From: Desulforapulum autotrophicum | GTDB lineage: Bacteria > Desulfobacterota > Desulfobacteria > Desulfobacterales > Desulfolunaceae | Reading direction: 5' to 3' | DNA length: 64,000 nucleotides | Assembly (NCBI GenBank): GCA_020723285.1 | Contig: DYJE01000006.1 | Coordinates: forward strand, 159,677-223,676 | In this document: positions 53,118 through 61,064 of the stretch, one piece after another | Position numbering within the stretch: position 1 is the stretch's first letter | Layout: the number at the start of each line of letters is the position of its first letter | The notes under the pieces: model-generated | The model's input: the letters and a program-made list of their open reading frames with translations, nothing else | Database searches by the model: none | What the model was told of the DNA's origin: nothing | Program-made: the position numbers and the translations under genes

Positions 53118-54074
53118 ATGACGAAAAAAAACCTCGCGCTGATTTCAGGCGGCAGATCCTCGGAACGTGACGTATCCTTAAACGGCGGCAACCAGGTCTT
53201 CGAGGCCCTGGATCAAACGAAATATTCCATCCGGCGTTACGATCCGGCGACGGATCTGGGCAATCTGGTGGCGGACGCGCCTTCCATCGACGTGGCGCTC
53301 ATCATCCTTCACGGGATTTACGGGGAAGACGGCACGATTCAGGGTCTACTGGAACTTCTCGGCATTCCTTACCAGGGCTCCGGCGTTCTGGGCAGTGCTC
53401 TTGCCATGAACAAGCTGACGTCCAAAAAAATATACCAGCAGAACGGTCTTCCGGTTCCGCCTTACAGGGCCGCATACCGGGGCAAGCCCTTTGATACCGA
53501 TGAATGTGTGAAGACCCTTGGCCTTCCTCTTTTCGTAAAACCGGCCACCGGGGGTTCAAGCATCGGCATGAGCCGGGTCACCGACGCTGAAAAACTGGGC
53601 GAAGCCCTTGAAAAAGCCTTTGCCTATGACAACCTGGTGCTTGTGGAAAGTTACATCGAAGGAACCGAACTCACCGCCGCCGTCATCGGCAACGACGAAT
53701 TGACCGCACTGCCCCTGGTGGAAATCATCCCGGCCTGCGCCAACAGCACGTTTTTCGACTACGAAGCCAAGTACACCCCCGGCGGAGCCCAGGAGATCTG
53801 CCCGGCCCGGATCAGCGGCGAACTCACGGAAACCATGCAGGATCTGGCCATGAAAGCCCACCGGGCCCTAAACCTCAAGGGGTACAGCCGAACGGACATG
53901 ATCCTCAAAGACGGGTCGTTTTACATCCTTGAAACCAACACCATCCCCGGCATGACCCGGACCAGTCTTCTGCCTTTGGCCGCGAAAACGGCGGGCCTGT
54001 CCTTCAGCGCTCTTCTGGACCGGCTCATCGATCTTGCCCTTGAAAAGCAGGAACCTTTGGGACGACCTGATTGA
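53118..54074 (+). CDS. ddl: D-alanine--D-alanine ligase
   Basis: A 318-residue ATP-grasp ligase making D-Ala-D-Ala for peptidoglycan. Motifs: LISGGRSSERDVSLNGG (N-terminal substrate loop), ILHGIYGEDGTIQGLLEL, FVKPATGGSSIGMSRV (ATP), YSRTDMILKDGSFYILETNT and PGMTRTSLLPLAA. The Ser after the first loop and the Tyr/Ser triad region are intact, so it should be active; there is no sign of D-Ala-D-Lac specificity. Its last 50 bases overlap the convergent MATE gene. It is not with other mur genes. Confidence 0.92.
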   Translation: MTKKNLALISGGRSSERDVSLNGGNQVFEALDQTKYSIRRYDPATDLGNLVADAPSIDVALIILHGIYGEDGTIQGLLELLGIPYQGSGVLGSALAMNKLTSKKIYQQNGLPVPPYRAAYRGKPFDTDECVKTLGLPLFVKPATGGSSIGMSRVTDAEKLGEALEKAFAYDNLVLVESYIEGTELTAAVIGNDELTALPLVEIIPACANSTFFDYEAKYTPGGAQEICPARISGELTETMQDLAMKAHRALNLKGYSRTDMILKDGSFYILETNTIPGMTRTSLLPLAAKTAGLSFSALLDRLIDLALEKQEPLGRPD

Positions 54075-55416
54075 AGCGGGCCAGCATCATCACGGCGGAG
54101 GCGGTGAGGCCCATCAAAAGGCCGATCCACACCCCGACAACGCCCATGCGGAACGTGAATCCCAGGACATAGCCCACGGGAATGCCCACCAGCCAGTAGG
54201 CTGCAAAGGTGATGATCGTGGGAACGGTCATGTCCATGGCACCTCTCAGCATGCCGGCGCTCACGGCCTGGATGCCGTCGGATATCTGGAATATTCCTGC
54301 GATGAGAAGAATCTGGGCGGCGATCAGGACAACATCGTTCTCTGAAATGTAAAAACCGGGGAGAACGTTTTTCAAGCTGATAAAAATTCCGGCAAAGAAA
54401 ACCATGAACAGGCAGATCAACGCGATGCATGAAAACCCCGCGCTCCGGGCCGACGGAACGTCGTTACGGCCGAGGGCCGTTCCCACCCGCACGGTGGCCG
54501 CAGCGGAAACCCCAAGGGAAAACATGTAGGATATGGAGGAAAGATTCAGGGCGATCTGGTGGGCCGCCAGTTCCCGCGTGCCGATCCAGCCGATGAGCAC
54601 CGAAGCTCCGGCAAAGGAACTGACCTCGAACACATACTGAAGACCCGCCGGAATCCCGATGCTCAAAAGCTTCCCAGCCACGACGGGATTGATCCTGAAC
54701 CGCGATGAAAACGGCGCAAAGGTTTTCAGATAGCTGCTTTTATAAACCACCGCCGCCATGGCCAGAGCCATGAACACCCTGGACAAAAGGGTGCCGAGAC
54801 CGGCTCCGGCAAGCCCCAGGGCCGGTGCGCCAAGGTGGCCGAAGATAAACACCCAGTTCACCCCCACATTCACGATATTGGCCAGAAGCGTGATGACCAT
54901 GGCCGAGGTGGTGATGGACAGCCCTTCGGCAAACTGCTTGAAAGACTGAAACACCATCAGGGGGAATATGGAAAATCCGAGAATCGTCATGTAGACCTTG
55001 GCCAGCTTCACCACATCTTCCGGCTGTCCCAGTTTCCCCAGCGATGCGGAAAGAACCAGGGTGATGAGAAAAAGAACTATTCCTGCAAAAAAAGTGACGA
55101 TCAGCCCCTGACGCAGCACCCGTCCGCACTCGGTCTTCTCCCCCGCCCCATGGGTCTGGGCCACCAGCGGCGTGATCCCCATGGAAATCCCGAGGCCCAT
55201 GACCAGCACCAGCAGGAACAGGACATTGGACAGCCCCGCCGCCGCCAGGGGCACGGAACCGAGACGCCCCACCATCATGTTGTCCGTCACCCCCATGAGC
55301 ATGTGCCCAAGATGGCCGATGATGATGGGGACGCTCAGATGAAATGTTTCGCGGATATGACGGAAAAAACCTTGGTTTGAGACGGGGCCTGTTGTATCGG
55401 TTTGTTGAATTTGCAT
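54025..55416 (-). CDS. MATE family multidrug/metabolite exporter
   Basis: A 463-residue, 12-helix protein. HLSVPIIIGHLGHMLMGVTDNMMVG opens repeat 1 (quoted in two parts elsewhere as the MATE N-terminal motif), and VFEVSSFAGASVLIGWIG begins the second half. An LGxxx-AAxxV pattern is present in AAATVRVGTALGRND. It would export cationic compounds with Na+ or H+ exchange. The final 50 bases overlap ddl on the other strand; both C-termini are conserved-looking, so the overlap is real coding on both strands. Confidence 0.9.
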   Translation of the reverse strand: MQIQQTDTTGPVSNQGFFRHIRETFHLSVPIIIGHLGHMLMGVTDNMMVGRLGSVPLAAAGLSNVLFLLVLVMGLGISMGITPLVAQTHGAGEKTECGRVLRQGLIVTFFAGIVLFLITLVLSASLGKLGQPEDVVKLAKVYMTILGFSIFPLMVFQSFKQFAEGLSITTSAMVITLLANIVNVGVNWVFIFGHLGAPALGLAGAGLGTLLSRVFMALAMAAVVYKSSYLKTFAPFSSRFRINPVVAGKLLSIGIPAGLQYVFEVSSFAGASVLIGWIGTRELAAHQIALNLSSISYMFSLGVSAAATVRVGTALGRNDVPSARSAGFSCIALICLFMVFFAGIFISLKNVLPGFYISENDVVLIAAQILLIAGIFQISDGIQAVSAGMLRGAMDMTVPTIITFAAYWLVGIPVGYVLGFTFRMGVVGVWIGLLMGLTASAVMMLARFNQVVPKVPAFQGQDR

Positions 55417-55641
55417 GGTGATTCATACACCAATTGGTTGATGGAATGAAAGTGAAAAGACGGTTATTCTGAAAGGACAGACTATTATTCAGGGGACAAA
55501 ATCAGGGAACAAAATATTTGCTTATACGCCCGGCATTGTGTATGGTTAAGAACATTTTTTACCCTGATTATCATTCTAACCGGGGACATCGTTCATAAAA
55601 ACCATTGAACCCTTAAAACCCATACCCCAAAGGAACAATCC

Positions 55642-56649
55642 ATGAAAAATTTCAAAAAAAACACGATGGCAATCAGCACCAAGCTTCTTTGCCTGTTGCT
55701 CTTACTGACATTTTTGGGTTGCAGCGGAGATTCCGATCCCAAAGACCCCGGTTTGTCTTCCAAGTATAAGGGGACAACCACGGAAGCCGCTTTGTCGGCC
55801 GACAACTCGAACACCCTTGCAGTCAGCGCGTATGACGGTTCAACACTATCTTACGTTTTGCAGCAGACATCTGATTTCGATAAGAAAAAAAACCAAAACA
55901 GCATGAACGGCCATGGCTTTTTTCCGCAGGTCGGCCAAACTGTGCTTCAACCCGTCATCTTTGTGAAAAAGACCATGAACCATTCGAAAACCGTCGCATC
56001 GAAACCCCTGGCCAGAACTGATAGCAAAGTGATTTACGGAAGTGACGGCGGAACGGCAAGCATGACCATAAACATCAACGAAGCCACGGGTTCATTTTCA
56101 GGCACCGTCACCTATGCCATGTTTTCAGAAGACGGGGTCACACTTGACGGGTCTTCCGACATTTCAGGGCAATACAGTATTGAGTACGAGGCCATATCGA
56201 ATTTCAGTTTTTCTTTCAACGCCCTTGAATTCGATTTCTACTCCGCTGAGACTCTGACCCTTACAGGGACACTGGATTGGGACGTTGATTTTTCGGACAA
56301 TTCGGAAAACATGACCATGAACCTGGTCATTTGGGATGAAGAAACGGAAAAAACATACTGGTTCGACAATTACCGCATTGAAACCATTTTTTACGAGAGC
56401 GGAATAAGCCAGACCATCTCAGGCAGGTACTACGATTTCGATAACGGGTTCGTGGACATCAGCACCCCGGAGAGCCTTTTCATATATTACGACGATTCAT
56501 GGCCGGTCGAGGGTGTGTTCAGGTGCGATGGAAAAAACGGAACTTGGGCCAGACTGGTCTTTGAAACCGAAACCACATGGCTCCAGGTGGACAGCGACGG
56601 CAACGGGGGCATCGATTACGAAATCGAGATCGCCCCGGAAATGAAATAA
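55642..56649 (+). CDS. Uncharacterised lipoprotein
   Basis: A 335-residue protein with a lipoprotein signal: KLLCLLLLLTFLGCSGDSDP, Cys29 in the lipobox with Ser at +2 of the cleavage site favouring the outer membrane. The mature part is Asp/Ser/Thr-rich and beta-strand-like (for example SMTININEATGSFSGTVTYA), with no recognised domain. Codon use is more AT-rich than its neighbours, which may reflect weak constraint or transfer. An AAAGGAAC site precedes the ATG. It stands alone before a long hairpin. Confidence 0.72.
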   Translation: MKNFKKNTMAISTKLLCLLLLLTFLGCSGDSDPKDPGLSSKYKGTTTEAALSADNSNTLAVSAYDGSTLSYVLQQTSDFDKKKNQNSMNGHGFFPQVGQTVLQPVIFVKKTMNHSKTVASKPLARTDSKVIYGSDGGTASMTININEATGSFSGTVTYAMFSEDGVTLDGSSDISGQYSIEYEAISNFSFSFNALEFDFYSAETLTLTGTLDWDVDFSDNSENMTMNLVIWDEETEKTYWFDNYRIETIFYESGISQTISGRYYDFDNGFVDISTPESLFIYYDDSWPVEGVFRCDGKNGTWARLVFETETTWLQVDSDGNGGIDYEIEIAPEMK

Positions 56650-56674
56650 AACCCGAAACAAACACACGTCACCG

Positions 56675-56709
56675 ATGCCTGTAGACGGGGAGCCCCCGTC
56701 TACAGGCAT
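56675..56709. terminator. 16-bp perfect hairpin between convergent genes
   Basis: ATGCCTGTAGACGGGG (56675-56690) pairs with CCCCGTCTACAGGCAT (56694-56709) around AGC. There is no clear T-run on either side, so it may act as a bidirectional transcription barrier or RNA 3' end protector. It lies 25 bases after the lipoprotein stop and 8 bases after the selenoprotein stop on the other strand. Confidence 0.6.
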
Positions 56710-56717
56710 GGATTTCT

Positions 56718-57932
56718 TCATTCCACCACCAGGGCTTCCGCCACGATCTCCCACAGGTACTTCACCGGAATGGCCATTTTGTGTTCGGAAAGAGCCTGCT
56801 TGATCTGGCCGTGGCAGCTGTGGCAGGGGACTACGATCATGTCGGGCTCGACCCTTCTGATCTGCTCGACTTTCTTGCGCGAGTAATGGGAACGCACCTC
56901 CTTGAACGGGGTGAGCATGGTTCCGCCTCCGCCACCGCAGCAGTATCCGTTGGCACCGGCGGGGTAGAGGTCCACCCAGTTTTCGACAAACTGGGACAGA
57001 ATCCAGCGCGGCTCCTCATAGTATCCGTGCCCGAATTTCTCCTCCGACTTCCTGCCATAGTTGCAGGGATCATGGTAGGCGATCTTTTCGGTAAACATCG
57101 TCTTATCCAGAGTGATCCGGCCCTCTTTGATGTAATCCACCAGAAGGTCGAACACCGTGAACGCCTTGTATTTCGTGAAGAATTCGGGGTACCACTTTTC
57201 CAACCCTGACCGGGTTGCCATGTATGCGTGGCCTCATTCCGGATACATCAGGTGCTTGATCTTGTAATTCTCCATGTGCTCGACGATACGGCCTACGATG
57301 ATTCGCATGGACTCGTCGTCGCCGGAGAACAGCCCCCAGTTCACCCCTTCCCAGTTCTCGCTGGTCATGGTGAAATCCTCTCTGGCCGCGTGGAAGATCT
57401 TCCACCAGTGGACCAGATCCTCGTTCTGGGTGTTCACCAGCTTGTTATGAAGGGTGTGAAGCAGGCTCGCGCCCTCCTTGTCGATGGGCGGCACGAAATC
57501 TTCGAAACCTTCGGTTTCTGAAACTTCCGTTCCCACATCCTCGATGATAAAGGTAAAATCCTCACCGGGCAGACCGATGTTGTTGCCGGTCTCAAGGCAG
57601 AGTTCCACGCCCTTGTGGATCTGGCCGGGCACGGCGTCCCGGTCCACGAGACCCCGGGCGGCCCTCACCATGTTCACGATGTTGATGCCCATGGGGCAGG
57701 CGTGTTCGCATTTCCCGCACAGAGTGCAGAGCCAGGGGAGTTTCGAGGCCACCAGTTCCTCGTCCCTTCCCTCCAGAATCATGCGAACGATTTTCCGTGG
57801 GTCAAACCCCTCCATGCCCGTGATGGGGCAGCCCGCCGAACAGGTTCCGCAGGCCATGCAGGCCGCGGGCGCGATTCCGAAGGGCCTCAGCGGGGCGGTT
57901 TCCTTGATGGTGTTGGGTGCAATATCCGTCAT
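56718..57932 (-). CDS. HdrD-like Fe-S oxidoreductase, predicted selenoprotein (Sec233)
   Basis: One reading frame of 404 codons with a single in-frame TGA at 57236-57234 (codon 233). The N-terminal half is HdrC-like with CMACGTCSAGCP and CTLCGKCEHACP, two 4Fe-4S clusters. The C-terminal half is HdrB-like with a CCG domain (Cys290, Cys331-332, Cys370, Cys373: C-x40-CC-x37-C-x2-C). The TGA falls in YPE-U-GHAY; related DsrK/HdrD-type proteins have Cys there (ECGHAY). A SECIS-like hairpin follows the TGA. Read-through gives one normal-length HdrD-type protein; stopping would remove the CCG domain. It is the probable disulfide or quinone-side catalytic subunit of the Hdr complex encoded upstream on the same strand. 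Confidence 0.9.
57192..57236 (-). promoter_or_regulatory. Selenocysteine UGA and bacterial SECIS-like hairpin
   Basis: On the minus strand the UGA (57236-57234) is followed after 16 bases by CAACCC-GGUCA-GGGUUG (57217-57201), a perfect 6-bp stem with a GGUC-containing 5-base loop. An outer CCAC/GUGG pair lies at 57231-57228 and 57195-57192. The G-U of the loop is 27-28 bases from the U of UGA, close to the 23-24 of E. coli fdhF, whose loop also has GGUC. SelB would bind here. Confidence 0.8.
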
Positions 57933-58060
57933 ATTGAGTATCCTGTCAGTTATTCTTCAATCCATGGACGGCACCCAAAACAACGAACGAACATTGAACA
58001 TCGAACGTCCAACATCGAACAGTGAATAAAGGATGACTCCACTTTTTCTATTCCCTCTCG

Positions 58061-58249
58061 CAGGTCGGGTTCTTCAAACCCGACAAATGACCCGATCCTT
58101 AAAATAATCGGACGATGGTTTTACGTGACTGTCCACCGGGCTCGATTGCCGTTACCAGGCCGCTATCTGGAAACTTGCCGATGAATATGAATTTCACCTC
58201 ATTTTTCCTATCGAAGCTCCGTCGGCTTTCGTTCCTCAAGCCGACCTAC
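58061..58249. mobile_element. MITE-like element (CAGGTCGG/CCGACCTA ends), copy 2
   Basis: It starts CAGGTCGGGTT and ends CCGACCTAC. It shares with the copy at 46091-46255 the blocks AAACCCGACAAATG, CCCGATCCT and, near the right end, GTCGG-TTTCGTTCCTCAA. The central part differs in sequence and is about 25 bases longer, so only the ends are conserved, as expected for a MITE family. Confidence 0.78.
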
Positions 58250-58255
58250 ATGGTT

Positions 58256-58405
58256 GATGGACTCGTAAAAAGTCGCCCGATGGCTATGGAAAAAGGCCCA
58301 GAGGCAAGGCATCGTGTTTGGCCGGGCGTGAAGGCGTACATGGAGTACGTCGAACGTCCGGCCAAACACTATAACGCCGCATATGGGACTTTTTACGACG
58401 CCATC
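58256..58405. repeat. 150-bp nested inverted repeat (GTCGTAAAAAGTC type)
   Basis: The outer arms GATGGACTCGTAAAAAGTC (58256-58274) and GACTTTTTACGACGCCATC (58387-58405) are inverted with two mismatches. The inner arms GTGTTTGGCCGG (58314-58325) and CCGGCCAAACAC (58358-58369) are perfect. It folds into one long RNA hairpin. There is no gene inside. Confidence 0.8.
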
Positions 58406-58499
58406 ATGGTTGAGCGTTTATCGACACCGCCTATTCTCTGCGACAACAGCCGCACAGTATCCATTCACCATTCGATGTTGGGTGTTCGATGTTCGATGT

Positions 58500-61061
58500 T
58501 CATAAAAAGCCCTCAATCTCCCGCATCACCTTCATTTCATCAAACACCCCCACATACACGCTGCTGTTCGGGCACACACTGGCACAGGCACCGCATCCCT
58601 GGCAGCTTGTGTCGTCCACCATGATCCGGCCGCTTTCGAAGTCCAGATACCGTGCGCCGTAGGGGCACTCGGGAATGCAGGCTTCGCAGCGGGAGCAGAG
58701 ACTGTGGCGCACCACGGCCCGGACTTTGGGGAGGGGCAGGGTCTTCCGCAACAGAATCCGCAGGGCCCGCATGGCGGCGGCCGCACCTTCGTCCATGGCT
58801 TCACCCGCTTTCATGGGGGCCCGGCCGAGTCCGCAGAGAAAGATCCCCTCTTTGCCCGAATCCACGGGTCGCCATTTGCTGTTGGCCTCTTTGAGGAATC
58901 CGTCCGCTGTCACGGAAACCGGGATCACGGCGCGAAGATCCACGGTGTCAGACGGTGCAAGACCCGTTGAAAGAACGAGAAGATCCGGGGTGAATTCCAC
59001 GGCTTCCTGCATCACCGGATCAAAGCCCTTCACCGTGACGGTGCCTCCGTCCACGGCAACTTCCGGTTTGCCGTCCAGATCGAAGGGGATGAACAATGCC
59101 CCCAGACGGCGGGCGGCCGTGTAAAGTTTCTCAGATTCACCGTAAGTCATGATGTCCCGGTAGAAGATCCGGACTTTTGCCGCAGGGTTCTTTTCAAGAA
59201 TCGCTGACGCACCGGCAAGGGCCTTGGCACAGCAGACCCGACTGCAATAGTTTACCGGTTCCTCCCGGGTTCCTGCGCACTGGATGAACGCCACATCGGA
59301 AAGGGTCGCCACATCCAAAGTTCCCTCTTCCAGTTGTTTGTCCAGATCGAAGATCGTGACGATCCGATTCGAAAGGCCCGCGCCGTAACGGTCCGTCTGC
59401 ATGATTCCGCCGCCGGTGGAAAGGATCAGGGAGCCGTAGCGCAACGGCCTAACCGTTTCCCTGCCGTTTTCACCGACGTAAAGCATGCCTTCATACGCTC
59501 CGGGAAGACCGGTGTGAACCGTAAGCCGCGCGTTTTTGTGGACCGTGATTCCGCCATGGGCGGACACATCTCTCAGAAGTTTTTCAAACCGTTCCTTTTC
59601 CGGGCGTGTGGTGACAGAAGGCCCGTTGCCGCCGATTTCCGCCGCGTGTTCAACCAGATCCACCGTCACTCCTGCAACCGCCATGGTCAGCGCCGCCGAA
59701 AGCCCGGCAGGCCCGGAACCCAAAACCAGGGCGTTGTCGGAGACAGGGCGACCGATGGCATTATCGTCGTCCGTGTCGGATTTCTTTGAAAAAGCCAGAC
59801 TTTTCCCGACGGCCACATCCGCGGCAATCAGGGATTCGGCGATGTCCTTGAACTCGAACCGTTCGTTCAGGGTAAAAACCCCGTCCTTGCCCGCAAAATC
59901 GGGCCGGACCACAGCGTGTTTCCGGCCCGTGGAAAGCACCACCAGATCTGCGGTTTCTTCCTGATACTGCCCGTTTGGGTCCACATAGCTGATTTTAAGA
60001 TCCCCGTCGTTTTCACCGGGTTCCACGCTGTGGACCCGGCAGCGAACCAGGTTCACGCCATGTTTTGTAACGGCCTCGTCCCGGTAACGCTGAAAATCCC
60101 GGCCAAAGGTCCGCATGTCCATGTAGAAAATCGTGGTTTTCACGGTGCCAGCGCTTTTTTCCCTGGCCAGCACCGCCTCTTTCAGGGCGAACATGCAGCA
60201 CACGCTGGAGCAGTGGTCGGCGTTTTCGGCAAGGTTTCTCGACCCCACGCACTGAATCCAGACGATGCGAGACACAGGTTTTTTGTCCGAAGGCCGGAGA
60301 AACTCTCCCTTGTACGGCCCGCTGCTGCTGATGATCCGTTCGAACCCTTGAGAGGTCACCACGTTTTCGAGAACCCCGAACCCGTAGAGATCCGAATCGG
60401 CGGGGTCGTACTGGCCCGTTCCCGTGGCAAGGATCACGGAACCCACGTTTTCCAAGGCGAGTTTCTCATCCGGGGCTTCAAGATTCACCGCACCCTCTGG
60501 GCAGGCTGTGACGCAGGCCCCACACCGGGTGCAGGCGGTAAAATCGATGGCCCGCATACTTTCGTTCTGGTGGGGATCGCCCAGGTAAACGGCCTTCCGT
60601 GTGGAATAGTTTTCGTTGAAATCGTCTTTCACGGAGATGGGGCAGGCGTCTTCACAGGCACCGCAGCCGGTGCATAGACGGTGATCCACCCCGCTTCCCT
60701 TTTTTGAGATGTTAACTTTAAGCTGTCCCGGCGCGCCGTCGACGGAAAGGATTTCGGCCTGGGGAAGAAAGGTGATGTGATCGTGAAATACGCCTTTCCG
60801 TAAGCAAATCTGGGTGCCCTTGTCACGGTCGATCATGGGGAGGATCTGGCACATGCCGCAGTGGTTGTCGGGGAACTGGTGGTCGAGCTTGCTTAAGATT
60901 CCCCCTGCGTAAGGGGTCTTGTCCACAAGAACCACGTCATGGCCCAGCTCGGCAAGGTCAAAGGCGGCCCGCATGCCGCTCACCCCGGCTCCGGCGATCA
61001 CCGCGTGAATTCGTCTGTTTCCGTTCCCGGTTTCGATGTTTCCCTGGTGTCCCTGGTTCAT
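58500..61061 (-). CDS. hdrA: HdrA-like flavoprotein with two tandem HdrA modules
   Basis: An 853-residue electron-bifurcation-type flavoprotein. Module 1: FAD motif IAGAGVSGMRAAFDLAE (residues 22-38), then two 4Fe-4S motifs at 130-140 and 177-187, and the HdrA signature IQCVGSRN...CSSVCC (270-289). Module 2: FAD motif VLGSGPAGLSAALTMA (446-461) and a second signature IQCAGTRE...CSRVCC (594-611). The C-terminal ferredoxin part has CSRCEACIPECP (789) and CQGCGACASVCP (820). Single HdrA proteins have one module of about 650 residues. It starts 3 bases after the FrhB-like gene with a clear AGGAG. The stop lies inside the inverted end of the downstream repeat element. Confidence 0.9.
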   Translation of the reverse strand: MNQGHQGNIETGNGNRRIHAVIAGAGVSGMRAAFDLAELGHDVVLVDKTPYAGGILSKLDHQFPDNHCGMCQILPMIDRDKGTQICLRKGVFHDHITFLPQAEILSVDGAPGQLKVNISKKGSGVDHRLCTGCGACEDACPISVKDDFNENYSTRKAVYLGDPHQNESMRAIDFTACTRCGACVTACPEGAVNLEAPDEKLALENVGSVILATGTGQYDPADSDLYGFGVLENVVTSQGFERIISSSGPYKGEFLRPSDKKPVSRIVWIQCVGSRNLAENADHCSSVCCMFALKEAVLAREKSAGTVKTTIFYMDMRTFGRDFQRYRDEAVTKHGVNLVRCRVHSVEPGENDGDLKISYVDPNGQYQEETADLVVLSTGRKHAVVRPDFAGKDGVFTLNERFEFKDIAESLIAADVAVGKSLAFSKKSDTDDDNAIGRPVSDNALVLGSGPAGLSAALTMAVAGVTVDLVEHAAEIGGNGPSVTTRPEKERFEKLLRDVSAHGGITVHKNARLTVHTGLPGAYEGMLYVGENGRETVRPLRYGSLILSTGGGIMQTDRYGAGLSNRIVTIFDLDKQLEEGTLDVATLSDVAFIQCAGTREEPVNYCSRVCCAKALAGASAILEKNPAAKVRIFYRDIMTYGESEKLYTAARRLGALFIPFDLDGKPEVAVDGGTVTVKGFDPVMQEAVEFTPDLLVLSTGLAPSDTVDLRAVIPVSVTADGFLKEANSKWRPVDSGKEGIFLCGLGRAPMKAGEAMDEGAAAAMRALRILLRKTLPLPKVRAVVRHSLCSRCEACIPECPYGARYLDFESGRIMVDDTSCQGCGACASVCPNSSVYVGVFDEMKVMREIEGFL

Positions 61062-61064
61062 GGT

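Larger units (their letters stand above)
57933..58499. other. 567-base gap inside the hdr cluster, filled by repeats
   Basis: No gene. It holds 56 bases of leader for the selenoprotein gene (AGGA site before 57932) and then the composite repeat insert. The short open frames here are made of repeat sequence. Confidence 0.7.
57989..58501. mobile_element. 513-bp composite non-coding element with 39-bp GAACAT-type inverted ends
   Basis: The left end (57989-58027) and the right end (58463-58501, inverted) agree at 34 of 39 positions. Both are built of GAACATCGAAC/CCAACATCGAA units. Inside lie two smaller elements side by side (58061-58249 and 58256-58405). There is no open frame of note. The right end supplies the TGA stop of hdrA (58502-58500), so insertion seems to have occurred exactly at the end of that gene. 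The same end sequence occurs around the S23 gene at 63141-63972. Confidence 0.75.

Noticed and set aside
57222..57236. Frameshift or two separate genes at the TGA between the HdrC-like and CCG-domain parts
   Set aside because: Both parts are in the same frame with no base missing, the downstream part has no ribosome-binding site at its first ATG, and a SECIS-like hairpin follows, so read-through as selenocysteine fits better.
58115..58624. 169-codon open frame on the plus strand
   Set aside because: It runs through two palindromic elements and into the antisense of hdrA; there is no family resemblance and no ribosome-binding site.
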